A stretch of 40,054 bases of DNA. Source: Desulfobulbaceae bacterium (GTDB taxonomy: Bacteria; Desulfobacterota; Desulfobulbia; Desulfobulbales; Desulfobulbaceae). The notes below the pieces were generated by a model that worked only from the letters and a program-made list of their open reading frames with translations, did no database searches and was not told where the DNA came from. A program made the position numbers and the translations under genes. Where the stretch lies: positions 1 to 40,054 of the forward strand of contig WFZC01000337.1 of the NCBI GenBank assembly GCA_015489765.1. The letters are read 5' to 3'. Below, in pieces: positions 8,613 to 18,868 of the stretch (position 1 is the first letter of the stretch; every line of letters starts with the position of its first letter).

Positions 8613-9991
8613 TATCCATGCATCCCCAGGACATAATATCTGAGCCAGACATAAATCATGGCGATGAAGACCGTGATCAGCATGATCGGAAGACTGTAGG
8701 CCATGAATTTGAGAAAGCTGATTTTATGACCTGCCTTTTCCGACATACCAACAACAATAACATTGGCCGAGGCGCCGATGGCCGTGCCGTTGCCGCCGAG
8801 ACAGGCCCCCAGTGCCAGGGACCACCAGATGGGCATCAGGTCCGGATGCTGAAGCAGGGCCAGGCCGGTCTGATGGGGCCAGAGTTCCCGGGCCATGTCC
8901 ACGATAAGCGGATTCATGGTGGCCACATAGGGGATATTGTCGACCACGGCCGAGGCAATAGCGGAAAACCACATGATGACCATGGAGGTGGAGAACAGGT
9001 TGCCGTGGGTCAGGGCAAGCATTTTTTCGGACATCAGCTTGATGGCCCCGACTTTGACCAGGCCGCCGACCATGATAAACAGACCGATAAAAAAGAAGAT
9101 AACCGGCCACTCGACCTCGGCCAGGATGTGGTGGGGCTCATCGGTCCCGGAGAGGAGCAGGAGCAGGGCGGCGCCGAACAGGGCAATCGTTGCCGGTTCA
9201 TAATGGAAAAATCCGTGCAGGATAAAGCCGATCAGGACAATACCGAGCACCACCAGGGATTTTGTCAGCATGACCGGGTCCTTGATCGCCTCGTTTTCAT
9301 CCATTTGCATGATACGGTTTTTGAGTTCATCCCTGGTCTTGAGTTTCCTGCCGAATATGAGTTTCAGGATCAGGATGAGGACCCCCATGATAAAGATAAC
9401 GGCAGGGGTCAGGTGAATGATAAAGTCCATGAAATCGAGTTTTGCCTTGGAGGCGATCATGATATTGGGTGGATCACCGATCAGGGTCGCGGTGCCACCG
9501 ATATTCGAGGCAATTGCTTCGACAATCAGATAGGGAACAGGATCGACTTCCAGGGCGTCGGCAATGAGCAGGGTGACCGGTGCCAGCAGAAGAACAGTGG
9601 TGACGTTGTCAAGAAATGCCGACAACACGGCAGTAATGACGGCAAAAATGATCATTATCCGCATCGGCTCACCGCGCCCCGCCTTGGCCGAGCGGATGGC
9701 GATATATTCAAACAGGCCGGTTGGCCGGATGAGGTTGATGATGATCATCATGCCGATCAGCAGAAAGATGACATTCCAGTCAACGCCGAATTCTTCAAGA
9801 TGAAAGGCATCGTGCTGCTCAAGAATCTTCAAGACAAGGATGAGGGAGGCGCCGAACAGGGAGATAATGGTCTTGTGGATTTTTTCCGACATGATGATGG
9901 CAAGGGCCAGGAAAAAAATACCGCAGGCAAGGTAAAACTGGGTGTTCATCACCACGGTATGCACGGCCTGTGCCGTCTCAACAGGTTCCAT
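8612..9991 (-). CDS. NhaD/ArsB-type (SLC13, IT superfamily) sodium:proton antiporter
   Basis: Polytopic; FLDNVTTVLLLAPVTLLI, NIGGTATLIGDPPNIMIASKA and LGACLGGNGTAIGASANVIVVG are hallmark NhaD/ArsB motifs. Confidence 0.9.
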   Translation of the reverse strand: MEPVETAQAVHTVVMNTQFYLACGIFFLALAIIMSEKIHKTIISLFGASLILVLKILEQHDAFHLEEFGVDWNVIFLLIGMMIIINLIRPTGLFEYIAIRSAKAGRGEPMRIMIIFAVITAVLSAFLDNVTTVLLLAPVTLLIADALEVDPVPYLIVEAIASNIGGTATLIGDPPNIMIASKAKLDFMDFIIHLTPAVIFIMGVLILILKLIFGRKLKTRDELKNRIMQMDENEAIKDPVMLTKSLVVLGIVLIGFILHGFFHYEPATIALFGAALLLLLSGTDEPHHILAEVEWPVIFFFIGLFIMVGGLVKVGAIKLMSEKMLALTHGNLFSTSMVIMWFSAIASAVVDNIPYVATMNPLIVDMARELWPHQTGLALLQHPDLMPIWWSLALGACLGGNGTAIGASANVIVVGMSEKAGHKISFLKFMAYSLPIMLITVFIAMIYVWLRYYVLGMHG

Positions 9992-10463
9992 CTTTCTGCC
10001 CTCCCTTGCTCAGATAGTCTGCAACGATATCGAATATATCTCGGATATACACAATGCCGATAATGTTACCATCTCCATCGGTAACCGGTAATCGTTGCAC
10101 CCCTTTTTTGATCATCAGGTCGGCGCATTCCATAAGCGGCGCATCGGCGTCAATGGTGAATACTTTTTTTACCATGATGTCGGCGACCTGCTTGTCCGCT
10201 GCCCGGGCGGTCATCTCTTCGAGCATATTTTCCCAGGAAAAGATGGAGATATCCGGAGACAGATAACTGGGGATGACTGCTGCCAGGATATCTTTAATGG
10301 ACAGGATTCCCACCACGGTACCCCGTTCATTTTTTACAAGCATACCCTTGATAGGGAGACCGTGGGAACGTTTTATTTCCCGCATGGTGGTCACCGCTTC
10401 GCACAGTGTCATCTCAGGGGTGAGATATTGGGTGACGGGTGACATTAAATCTTTTGCTTTCAT
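9978..10463 (-). CDS. CBS domain-containing protein
   Basis: Tandem CBS repeats (MKAKDLMSPVTQYLTPEMTL..., VADIMVKKVFTIDADAPLMECADLMIKKGVQRLPVTDGDGNIIGIV); overlaps the antiporter start. Confidence 0.9.
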   Translation of the reverse strand: MKAKDLMSPVTQYLTPEMTLCEAVTTMREIKRSHGLPIKGMLVKNERGTVVGILSIKDILAAVIPSYLSPDISIFSWENMLEEMTARAADKQVADIMVKKVFTIDADAPLMECADLMIKKGVQRLPVTDGDGNIIGIVYIRDIFDIVADYLSKGGQKDGTC

Positions 10464-10503
10464 GTGTTACCTCAACGATTTGAAAAAGTCATGCTGCCAT
10501 GGA

Positions 10504-12285
10504 CTATGATGCCGAACAGAGCATGCGGATGGTTTCGGCTTTTTCGCTTATGCCCCGTTTCAGCAACTCATGATTGTAGGCGGTAATGACGTCCGATCGC
10601 TTCAGCATTCCGAGAATCCATGGTTCCTTGGTGCTCTCTACAACGGGAATTTCTTCAATGCCTTTAATATCGAACAGGATCATGGCGTCATAGAGATTAT
10701 CGTCAGGGGTCAGGGTGATGACATCACGGGTGCAGATAGCGCCGACCAGATAGCAGACTCGTTGTTCTTCATCGTGGAGGATATTCTTGATATCCTGCAT
10801 GGACACCACCCCAACCATCAGGCCCTTGTAATTGACAACCGGGAAATAAAAGGTGTCCCTGGAATAGCGGAAGAGTTCAAGGAGTTGGTTGATATTGGCG
10901 TTTTCACTTATGAAATCAACATCCTCGGTCATGGCGCTTCCCACCTTGATTGATTTCATGATCGCCACTTCCCGACCCTCGTGCAGGTTAATGCCCTGGC
11001 GGGTGAAGTCAACCGTATCAATGGAGTCGTGATACAGCCGTGTGGCGGTTATGGTGCTGAGAATGGAGACCAGCATAACCGGGATGATAATGACATAGTT
11101 GCCGGTCATTTCAAAGAGTAGAAAGATGGCGGTCATCGGGGCATGGGTGGAGGCAGCGAGAAAGGCGCCGATGCCGATGGTGGCGTAGGCGCCGGGTGAG
11201 GCGGTATAGGCGGGCCACAGGGCATGGACAATAGCGCCGTAGGCCCCGCCGCATACCGCGCCTATAAAAAGCGCCGGTGCAAATACACCGCCGGAACCAC
11301 CCGAGCCGAGAGTAATGGCGGTGGCAATGGATTTAAGAAAGATAAGCGCCAGCATGACCGTGGCCACGGTATGGCCGGTAAGAGCTTTTTCAATATAGTC
11401 ATAGCCGTCCCCCATTACCTGAGGAAAGGCGATACCTATTGATCCGACCAGTATGGCGCCGAGGATAGGTTTGAGCTGCGGATGCAGGGGCAGTTTTTGG
11501 AAGGAATCACGGCAATAATAGAAAAAACGGATATGGAGAACAGCCAGAAACCCGACAATCAAGGCCATAATCGCATAAAGCGGCACTTCAACAAAGGGAT
11601 TGACCATGTGATAGGCCGGAATGGGAAAGGTCGGCGAATGACCGAACCAGGAACGGGTGACTACGGTTGCGAGGGCAGAGGCGATGACCAAGGCGGAGAA
11701 AGATGAAATTTCATAGGTGCCCAGGAGGACAATCTCGGCCGCGAAGAAGAGCCCGGCCAGCGGCGCGTTGAAAATTCCCGCGATGCCACCGGCGCAGCCG
11801 GCCGCGATATAGACCTTCATTCGTCGGCCGGACACCTTCCTCTTCTGGCCGATGAGCGATCCAAGACTGCCGCCGATCACGGCAATGGGACCCTCCACAC
11901 CGGCGGAATTGCCTGTTCCTATGGTCAGGGCCGTGGAAATGATTTTCAGGATAATGTTTCTGGCCCGGATCACACCATTTTCCAGATTGACCCGCTGGAG
12001 AAATTTTGGGAATCCATACCCGTTGACCAGCCCGGGGAAGGCCAGTGAAAAGGGAATAAGGAGAATCATACCGGTCACGGGCAGCAGGGGAAGCAACAAT
12101 TTATGCCAGCCGCCCTCGCCGATCCTAAAAAATTCATACAAACGGTCAAAAATCTGTGCATGGACCAGTTCGACCGCTTCACGAAAAACTATAATCGCAC
12201 AACCGGACAAAAGCCCGATCAGGGCGGCAATAAGGATCATTCTGGTATTTTTGCCGGGGAGAAAAAATTTTATAGATTTATTCAT
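10504..12285 (-). CDS. ClC-family chloride channel/transporter with C-terminal CBS pair
   Basis: GTGNSAGVEGPIAVIGGSLGSLIGQ (gating Glu region), GSGGSGGVFAPALFIGAVCGGAYG, then two CBS domains. Confidence 0.93.
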   Translation of the reverse strand: MNKSIKFFLPGKNTRMILIAALIGLLSGCAIIVFREAVELVHAQIFDRLYEFFRIGEGGWHKLLLPLLPVTGMILLIPFSLAFPGLVNGYGFPKFLQRVNLENGVIRARNIILKIISTALTIGTGNSAGVEGPIAVIGGSLGSLIGQKRKVSGRRMKVYIAAGCAGGIAGIFNAPLAGLFFAAEIVLLGTYEISSFSALVIASALATVVTRSWFGHSPTFPIPAYHMVNPFVEVPLYAIMALIVGFLAVLHIRFFYYCRDSFQKLPLHPQLKPILGAILVGSIGIAFPQVMGDGYDYIEKALTGHTVATVMLALIFLKSIATAITLGSGGSGGVFAPALFIGAVCGGAYGAIVHALWPAYTASPGAYATIGIGAFLAASTHAPMTAIFLLFEMTGNYVIIIPVMLVSILSTITATRLYHDSIDTVDFTRQGINLHEGREVAIMKSIKVGSAMTEDVDFISENANINQLLELFRYSRDTFYFPVVNYKGLMVGVVSMQDIKNILHDEEQRVCYLVGAICTRDVITLTPDDNLYDAMILFDIKGIEEIPVVESTKEPWILGMLKRSDVITAYNHELLKRGISEKAETIRMLCSAS

Positions 12286-12602
12286 TTGTTTTACTTGTGC
12301 GATGCAAAATTTTTACCGCAGGCTTAATGCAACGTGCATCCAGGAGGAACGTATTCCCGTCCGCTCCGCCGAGGACGCCTTCGCCGGACAGAATGTTCGG
12401 CGAATCGGACAGGGCTGCCCCCTGATTTTGGTCTACCTGAAGAATCGTCAGTTCATGGACCGCAGCCGGTACATATTGAACCAGGAAACAGCATCGGACG
12501 ATCCCTGCTGGCTGCGTTGTCTGGTGAACGCTGAGATAAGGGTAATTCGGGGGCAGCATGGCCAAATATCGAGTTTTAGTCCATCAGGATTATTGGAGAG
12601 GG

Positions 12603-13029
12603 TCAGGACGGCATGGGAATTATTCCAAGAATTGCAATAAAAACCACAATTCCTCCGATAAGAGCCAATGTTCCATACACCATATCTTTTTCCTTGTAAA
12701 GGGCCAGCGCCGACAGGAGAAGAGCGGGCAGAACCGCAAAGACACCAAAGGAAATCCCAAAGGAACATAATCCGTCCCCGGTCGTCAAATGGGAGAGATA
12801 CCAGTGTCCGTGCGGCAGGGCGCCGGTAGCTCCTTTCCAGATTTCATGAATTGATTCCCCCTTCCAGATGGTCGACAGCCAATAGGAAGTGGCAACATAA
12901 TTATCACGGGATATAAAGGCGATAATGGATCCTATCATGACTATGACGGAGCCGAGTAAAACTCCCCAGTAAACGATTTCTCCATAAACGAGGGCGGCAA
13001 GCGGCGCTTTAGGTTTTTGTTCTTCCATG
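12603..13029 (-). CDS. Small membrane protein (4 TM; possibly DUF1634-like) next to a TauE-family gene
   Basis: MEEQKPKAPLAALVYGEIVYWGVLLGSVIVMIGSIIAF...; start assigned to MEEQ with upstream ggagaaaag RBS. Family is a tentative guess. Confidence 0.65.
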
Positions 13030-13041
13030 TCTTTTCTCCTT

Positions 13042-14079
13042 CTAAAAATGCAGTGAAATTCCAAATGCCCCTTCAACTCCACGCATGATGAGTTTTATGG
13101 AGGAAACCAGCAGAATAATAATCAGAATTTTTCGGACAAAACCGGCATTGATGCTGATCAAAAGGTAGGCACCGAGAATGCCGCCAACGACCTGGCCAAG
13201 CATCCAGGGGGCGGCAAAAACAGCGATCAAGGCCCCATAGGAAATATATGTCCAGATTGCGGTGGCATTGCTGATGGCAAGTAAAACACCGCTGCATGCG
13301 GCGGCAATTTTTACCGGGGCCATCATGACGAGGTTGAGTGTCGCCGTCAGGAAAGCGCCGCCGCCGAGGCCGAAGAAACCGGCGATAAAGCCGAGGAAGA
13401 TGAACATGATCGCGCCGGGGATGGCCCTGGTCAGGTCATAATGGACAACCGTGCCAAGGGATTCTTCCCAGTAGTAATTGCTCAGGCCCAGTTTTTTGGC
13501 AATGGGGTCAATCCGTTTGGGTTTGGGGGATTCCGTGGCACCGCCTCCGGAAATAAGAAAATAGGCCACAATGAGCATGAGGATACCAAGGGAAAGCCGG
13601 ACATATCCGTCTCCCACCGGGCCCATATATTTATGCAGGTAGATGGCGGCCACACTGCCGGCAAGAGCGCCGACGGTAATGGGAACTCCACAGAAAAAAA
13701 CGAGTTTTAAATCGGCAAGTTTTGTGCGCATGAAAGGGCCTGATGAAATCAGGCCGCTGAACATGGCGACCACAAGGCCGGTCGAGCGGACAACCAGGCT
13801 GTCAATGTGGGTGAAACCCAGCATAATCGGGGTGAAAATCACACCGCCGCCGATTCCGCCGATGACGGCAAGGACGGCTATTAAGGTGCTGATTACAAAT
13901 GACGCCACTATGATCAGCCACATATCTCCCGGACTGAGCACCGCAGTGGGCTGGACCTTGGAGAAAATTCCCATAACCGTGTAGCCCGCAACAATAAGCA
14001 GGATAAGAAGGGTAAGCTCGGGAACCTTGGTCAGCAGACCCCATAACTTGCCCTTCTCCTTTTTCATCACCTGTTCCAT
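13042..14079 (-). CDS. TauE/SafE-family sulfite/anion exporter
   Basis: Polytopic with GGIGGGVIFTPIML and GFIAGFFGLGGGAFLTATLNLVM typical of TauE/SafE; start set to MEQVMKKE with strong gaggaggagg RBS. Confidence 0.88.
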   Translation of the reverse strand: MEQVMKKEKGKLWGLLTKVPELTLLILLIVAGYTVMGIFSKVQPTAVLSPGDMWLIIVASFVISTLIAVLAVIGGIGGGVIFTPIMLGFTHIDSLVVRSTGLVVAMFSGLISSGPFMRTKLADLKLVFFCGVPITVGALAGSVAAIYLHKYMGPVGDGYVRLSLGILMLIVAYFLISGGGATESPKPKRIDPIAKKLGLSNYYWEESLGTVVHYDLTRAIPGAIMFIFLGFIAGFFGLGGGAFLTATLNLVMMAPVKIAAACSGVLLAISNATAIWTYISYGALIAVFAAPWMLGQVVGGILGAYLLISINAGFVRKILIIILLVSSIKLIMRGVEGAFGISLHF

Positions 14080-14810
14080 ATCCTCCTCCTCTGAAAAATA
14101 AATAAAAAGTACAAGACGTTCAAATCCGGTAGTCAAGTTGTACCAGGACACCGGCAATTCAAACGGAATGGATCAGGTTTTGTCGGGATCCTGGGGTCGT
14201 GCCGTCTGAGAAATGGGTGAATGTCCGGTAAGGACTATTGATATTTATGACTGTGATCGGAGTGTCCGCAGGGCATCAGCGATGAACAGATTTTCAGGCG
14301 GCAGTGGTGGTGGGGGGTGATTCAACCGCCGGGAGGGCTTCCTCGTTCGACAATGCAGGCCTTCTGCACTATGGGCCGCATTAATTGCAAAAGATGTATT
14401 TTGAACAGCGGAATCGTGTCCATAATATCAAGGGGTGTCGTTGCATACGGATTGTCGTTTTTTTCAATCTTTTTGTTTTCTGAGCGATTTCAAAAAATAT
14501 TGAAGCCAACAATCAGCTCAGCTGATTTGGGGGTATCTTGTATCACTCTTTTGTGATTTTGTCTACGATAAGATGACGGGAAATGAAATTTTTTTTGCAC
14601 TGGATAACAGAGTGCTACGTTGTCGAAAGGAGGGTAGGGGTCGGGACGGAAAATGGGTCGCCAAATGTCCGTGGCCCGATTTTCCATAATGATGATAAGA
14701 GTGATTATTTTAACTGCCGATTGTATGAGGGGATAGCGACAATTATTTAAGTTTTCCGGCATGATTGCAACGGTTCGGGCCGTACCCGCCACAGCGAGGT
14801 ATCTTGTCGG

Positions 14811-15032
14811 TCATTCCACTGTCCGTCCGGCCTGGAACTGGTCACAAAAGTCCTGGGCGCCAAGGTATTCTTCATGCCGGCAACAGATGCCGTCATCCTT
14901 GCGCACCGAGCCATAGGCCGAGCCCAGGGTGATCCAGCCCTCGAATTCCTTCTCCAGGTACTTGGGATCATTACGAAAGAACATGCAATTCAGGCAGATT
15001 TTCTTCTTTTTCTTTGTTTGTACGGATAGCAT
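14811..15032 (-). CDS. Small Cys-rich conserved-looking protein
   Basis: MLSVQTKKKKKICLNCMFFRNDPKYLEKEFEGWITLGSAYGSVRKDDGICCRHEEYLGAQDFCDQF; CxxC, CC and C; gagg RBS upstream. Confidence 0.6.
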   Translation of the reverse strand: MLSVQTKKKKKICLNCMFFRNDPKYLEKEFEGWITLGSAYGSVRKDDGICCRHEEYLGAQDFCDQFQAGRTVE

Positions 15033-15111
15033 GTTTTTACCCTCGAGGAAATGGATATCCACAGCCCGGGCTTCGGGCCGCGGATATCCATGTGATTGAG
15101 ATTATCTTCCG

Positions 15112-16545
15112 TTAATGGGACAGGTTCTGCCAGTAATGGGCAAAAACAATGGAAGAGAGAATAAAACCCAGAATGACATTGACGACAACGCCGCTGGTAA
15201 AGGCCCAGAACGGTTTGGTTCCGGCCGAGGCCAGTTCGCGGAAACGGGTGGTCAGGCCGATGGAGAAAAAGCAGAAGATAAAGGCCCAGGTACGCAGCGC
15301 CTTGATCGGGCCGACCAGCATGGGTTTGAGTACATGGTTATAAGTATCCAGGGTGTAATGACTGGAGATCAGCGTCATGATGATTGAGGCCACGAAAAAG
15401 CCGAGGACGAATTTGGGAAAGCGCCACCAGATCTCTGCAGGATTTGGTTTTGTCCCACTTTTACGTTCCCAGAGCGTGGTGGAGATAATGGCCATGACAA
15501 AGGCCCAGATGCCGATCCAGATATCACGGCCGACAACCTTCATCAGGGTGAATCCCCAGACCGCATCATCGGGACTGCCCGGAATACCGGGAACATGGGC
15601 GGCCATGTCGCCATAGGCCTGGGCAGCGGCAAATCCCGCGGCATCGGCAAACTCCGAAGTGCCGACCCAGGCGCCGACCACGCCGGTGTGCAGATGCATC
15701 AACCGCGAGACCAGAGGCAGGAAAAAGATCATGACAATGGCCCAGAGGATGACCATGGTGATGGCGATGGGCGCGTGTTCTTTTTTGGCGCCAACGGCGC
15801 CGGCAATGGCAATGGAGCCGGAAACGCCGCAGACCGCTCCGCCTGCTCCGAGGGTTGCGCACAGCCTGCGGTCAAGCCCCATCTTACGGCCGACAAAAAA
15901 GATAACCAGAAAGGTGGAGACCGCAACGATGGAGGCCTGGCCGATGGCCACCGGTCCGGCCCAGATTATCAGGGTGAGCGGCAGGGTGGCGCCGAGCAGG
16001 ATGATGCCCACCTTGATATAGTACTCTACCCGGAAACCCGCATCCATCCAGCGGGGCAGGCCAACCAGGTTGGCAATAAGCATACCCAGCGCCAGGGCAA
16101 TCAGCGGTGGTTCAAGGTTGTAGTGATGGGCATGTTCCCAGGCGCCGACGATGAAGATAAGAATGGAACAGATATAGACAAAGACAAACGACGGGATAAA
16201 CTCTTTTGGTTTGATGCCCATCACCTTCAGACTGCCGGTAAAGACGATCAGCCACATGATGAACTGGGCAATATACTGGATTGCGTGTTTGCCAAGATCA
16301 GCGCCTACCTGGGAGAGATTGCTCCAGCGGGCAGGGTGCACGGCGATCCACTTGATAGAGCCTCCGGCCAGGAAAAAGGCGTAGGCCACAAAGATGAGAC
16401 CAAGGGAGAGCCAGATGGCCCACCAGTCCTCCTTGAGATAGAGTTCCTTCCAGCCAACAGACTTGACCTTCAGGTCATCGGCCTCTTCATCCCATGCCTT
16501 TTCGGTTTCGGTCAATTCAATATCATCCTTTTGCTTTTCCGACAT
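15112..16545 (-). CDS. YeiH-family putative sulfate exporter
   Basis: LGMLIANLVGLPRWMDAGFRVEYYIKVGIILLGATLPL...FFVGRKMGLDRRLCATLGAGGAVCGVSGSIAIAGAV matches the YeiH/Cons_hypoth698 pattern; start at MSEKQ with aggagga RBS. Confidence 0.9.
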   Translation of the reverse strand: MSEKQKDDIELTETEKAWDEEADDLKVKSVGWKELYLKEDWWAIWLSLGLIFVAYAFFLAGGSIKWIAVHPARWSNLSQVGADLGKHAIQYIAQFIMWLIVFTGSLKVMGIKPKEFIPSFVFVYICSILIFIVGAWEHAHHYNLEPPLIALALGMLIANLVGLPRWMDAGFRVEYYIKVGIILLGATLPLTLIIWAGPVAIGQASIVAVSTFLVIFFVGRKMGLDRRLCATLGAGGAVCGVSGSIAIAGAVGAKKEHAPIAITMVILWAIVMIFFLPLVSRLMHLHTGVVGAWVGTSEFADAAGFAAAQAYGDMAAHVPGIPGSPDDAVWGFTLMKVVGRDIWIGIWAFVMAIISTTLWERKSGTKPNPAEIWWRFPKFVLGFFVASIIMTLISSHYTLDTYNHVLKPMLVGPIKALRTWAFIFCFFSIGLTTRFRELASAGTKPFWAFTSGVVVNVILGFILSSIVFAHYWQNLSH

Positions 16546-16810
16546 ATGTATCCTCCTTGTTTTGTAGTTTACGGCGATTGCACAACCTTTGTTGTTGCAC
16601 AGGGCAGTTTTTTTCTGCCGTTGCCGGATAAAATGCAAGCGGTGTTCCTTAATTGTTTCTGTTTGTAATGTATTGAAAACAGAGCGATAATTACATCCGG
16701 AGTTACCGGAGGAGGCAAGGTGTAGACCGGATATGTGCAGGAATCATCTTGCAGTGGAAGGAAAATACTGCACCGGATGGAATGGTGGGAACTCGATGAA
16801 AACCATGTAA

Positions 16811-16984
16811 ATGGAGGTTGAATGGATAGATAAATTTTTACCCATCTCTATGGCCATTTTTATGGCAGGTTATTATATTCCTATAATTTTAATACGTTAC
16901 TGGTTGGTTAAGAAAGACTTTTTGTCCTGCCAGCTATGGGGAACAAAAGTATTCGTTTTGGGATGCAAAGAATTTGCAATTTGA
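16811..16984 (+). CDS. Possible 57-aa single-TM small protein
   Basis: MEVEWIDKFLPISMAIFMAGYYIPIILIRYWLVKKDFLSCQLWGTKVFVLGCKEFAI; no clear RBS. Confidence 0.25.
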   Translation: MEVEWIDKFLPISMAIFMAGYYIPIILIRYWLVKKDFLSCQLWGTKVFVLGCKEFAI

Positions 16985-17138
16985 CAACTGTGCTAAAATA
17001 CGATAAATTATCAAGTTCGGTATAAGAAAAAAATGGGTCTGGACTGATGGAATCAACCATTTTTTTCGATATCAGGTTGGTTTTCAGGGGCTTTTTCGTT
17101 GCCGGTTGTACGGACGGGCCGCTTGAAGGGTTATATGA

Positions 17139-17299
17139 TGGCGTCGTAAAAACTTCGATCTACTGCGTCGTGTGTCCCGGGGCGATTCACAACATACATA
17201 CCTGTATAGTTGAGACCCACCCTGGAACGCAACTCCTTGTATATCTGTGTTTTTGATTGGCCATCTTTAAGAATTGTTTGGACTTTTTATGAGATCATC
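17139..17299 (+). mobile_element. MITE-like repeat copy 2
   Basis: Same core as copies 1 and 3; flanked by TTATATGA at 17131-17138 and 17300-17307; right end gactttttatgagatcatc. Confidence 0.78.
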
Positions 17300-17332
17300 T
17301 TATATGACAAGATTACAGGAAAGGAGAGCACA

Positions 17333-18229
17333 ATGGCATTAACGGTTAAGGCTATCGCCGAGAGTATAAATATCATGGGAACCCGCAGTGGTAACGCCAT
17401 GAAGGAACGAAATCCGGAACCGATCCAGGAGATGGCCAAGGAAGAGACGGCCGCCGGGGCCGCCTATCTTGATTTGAACATTGGACCAGCCCGCAAGGAC
17501 GGCACCGAACTTATGCCCTGGGTTGTTGAGACCGTGCAGGCAGCGGTGGACACTCCCCTGTGTCTGGATTCCACCAACACCGATGCCATGGCCGCCGGAT
17601 TCAAGGTGGTCGCCAATAAGAGCCAGGCAATTATGAACTCCATTTCCGCCCAGCCGGAACGCATGGAGGCCCTGATTCCCGTTGCCGCCGAAGCGGGTTG
17701 CGATGTCATTGCCCTGCTTTGGGGACCGGACGGTATGCCGCGTGATTCCAACGAGCGGGCCGCTATGGCGGTTGACCTGATGATGGCCTTAAACGAGGCC
17801 GGGATACCCAATGAGAAGATTTTGTTTGATCCCATCGGAACGCCAATTACCCTTGGCGCCGACCAGATCGCCTCCGGCCTTGAGTTTATGATGATGCTTG
17901 GTGATATCGCCCCCGGTTCCGGTTCCACGGTTGGTCTGTCAAACGTCTCCAACGGCGTTGCCGATCACCTGCGCAAGTACCTGGATCGTACCTATCTCAT
18001 CATGTTGATGAAATATGGTATTTCCACCGCCATCGTCAACTCCTATGATAAGGAACTGATGGCCATTTGCAGGGGTGAGCGTCAGGATCTGGTTGATCTG
18101 GTCCATGGCATGATGGACGGCAATGAACCTGATCCCGCCTCGCTCGAGGGAGCGGCGCTTGAGCATTACAAGACCTACAAGGCCCTGTCCGGCCAGACCG
18201 TTTTTTCCGAGTCCTGGCTTGAGCTGTAA
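17333..18229 (+). CDS. Methyltetrahydrofolate:corrinoid (iron-sulfur) protein methyltransferase / pterin-binding (DHPS-like) enzyme
   Basis: MALTVKAIAESINIMGTRSGNAMKERNPEPIQEMAKEETAAGAAYLDLNIGPARKDGTELMPWVV; AcsE/MtrH-like pterin-binding barrel; RBS aaaggagagcaca. The longer ORF start at 17210 lies in the repeat. Confidence 0.88.
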   Translation: MALTVKAIAESINIMGTRSGNAMKERNPEPIQEMAKEETAAGAAYLDLNIGPARKDGTELMPWVVETVQAAVDTPLCLDSTNTDAMAAGFKVVANKSQAIMNSISAQPERMEALIPVAAEAGCDVIALLWGPDGMPRDSNERAAMAVDLMMALNEAGIPNEKILFDPIGTPITLGADQIASGLEFMMMLGDIAPGSGSTVGLSNVSNGVADHLRKYLDRTYLIMLMKYGISTAIVNSYDKELMAICRGERQDLVDLVHGMMDGNEPDPASLEGAALEHYKTYKALSGQTVFSESWLEL

Positions 18230-18253
18230 CGGGTCATAATCCGGACGGAATTT

Positions 18254-18823
18254 ATGGTCAAGCGGACTGTCTCGGGACACCATATTGTCTATGGTGTCCT
18301 GCAGGATTATCTGACCGGTGAAGAGCTGCCTGATACCGATGATGAACGGACCCGGCAATGGCTGGCCAGGATGCTGGTTGAGGAAAAAGGGTACTCCAGG
18401 GATGAGCTTGAGCCGCGCTTGTGCATTGAAACGACCTTTAATCATATTTTTGTCCGGTCCATTATCGATCTGACCGTACGCATAGAGGGGAGGCACCTGT
18501 TTATTCTTCGATACGGTCCGGGATCCCTGGTCACCCGGGAGAAGTCTGTTATTGCCGCAGCCCGGGTCCTTGATCCCGACTATCGCATTCCCTACGGGGT
18601 GATTACTAATGGCCGGGATGCGGAACTGCTGGAAACAGCCCGGGGCAAGGTGCTGGCCAGAGGCATGGAGGCCATTCCCGACCGGCGGCAGGCGGAAAAA
18701 CTGTTGCAAGAGGCCCGGTTTGAGCCCTATGACGATCCCGGACAACGGGAAAAAGCTCTCAGGGTGTTAAACACCTTTGATCTTGAAATTTGTTGTCGGG
18801 GTGACAGTTGTAAGCTTCCGTAA
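18254..18823 (+). CDS. Type I restriction enzyme R N-terminal (HSDR_N)-like domain protein
   Basis: HHIVYGVLQDYLTGEELPDTDDERTRQWLARMLVEEKGYSRDELEPR...FILRYGPGSLVTREKSVIAAARVL...YGVITNGRDAELLE resembles stand-alone HSDR_N proteins. Confidence 0.7.
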   Translation: MVKRTVSGHHIVYGVLQDYLTGEELPDTDDERTRQWLARMLVEEKGYSRDELEPRLCIETTFNHIFVRSIIDLTVRIEGRHLFILRYGPGSLVTREKSVIAAARVLDPDYRIPYGVITNGRDAELLETARGKVLARGMEAIPDRRQAEKLLQEARFEPYDDPGQREKALRVLNTFDLEICCRGDSCKLP

Positions 18824-18868
18824 TTGATTTTTTGTAAAATGAGGTTGTATTTTCAGCTAAGACAGGTT

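Noticed and set aside
8528-10063. 511-aa plus-strand ORF
   Set aside because: Antisense to the NhaD-like antiporter and CBS gene; low-complexity Asp/His/Gln/Gly composition typical of an antisense shadow ORF.
12278-12565. 95-aa minus-strand ORF between ClC and the small membrane protein
   Set aside because: No RBS, no recognisable family, no strong hydrophobic or domain pattern; not supportable.
15595-16668. 357-aa plus-strand ORF
   Set aside because: Antisense to the YeiH-type gene with shadow-ORF composition.
17210-17332. 41-aa N-terminal extension of the methyltransferase ORF
   Set aside because: It translates repeat copy 2; a good RBS precedes ATG 17333, which matches the expected family N-terminus.
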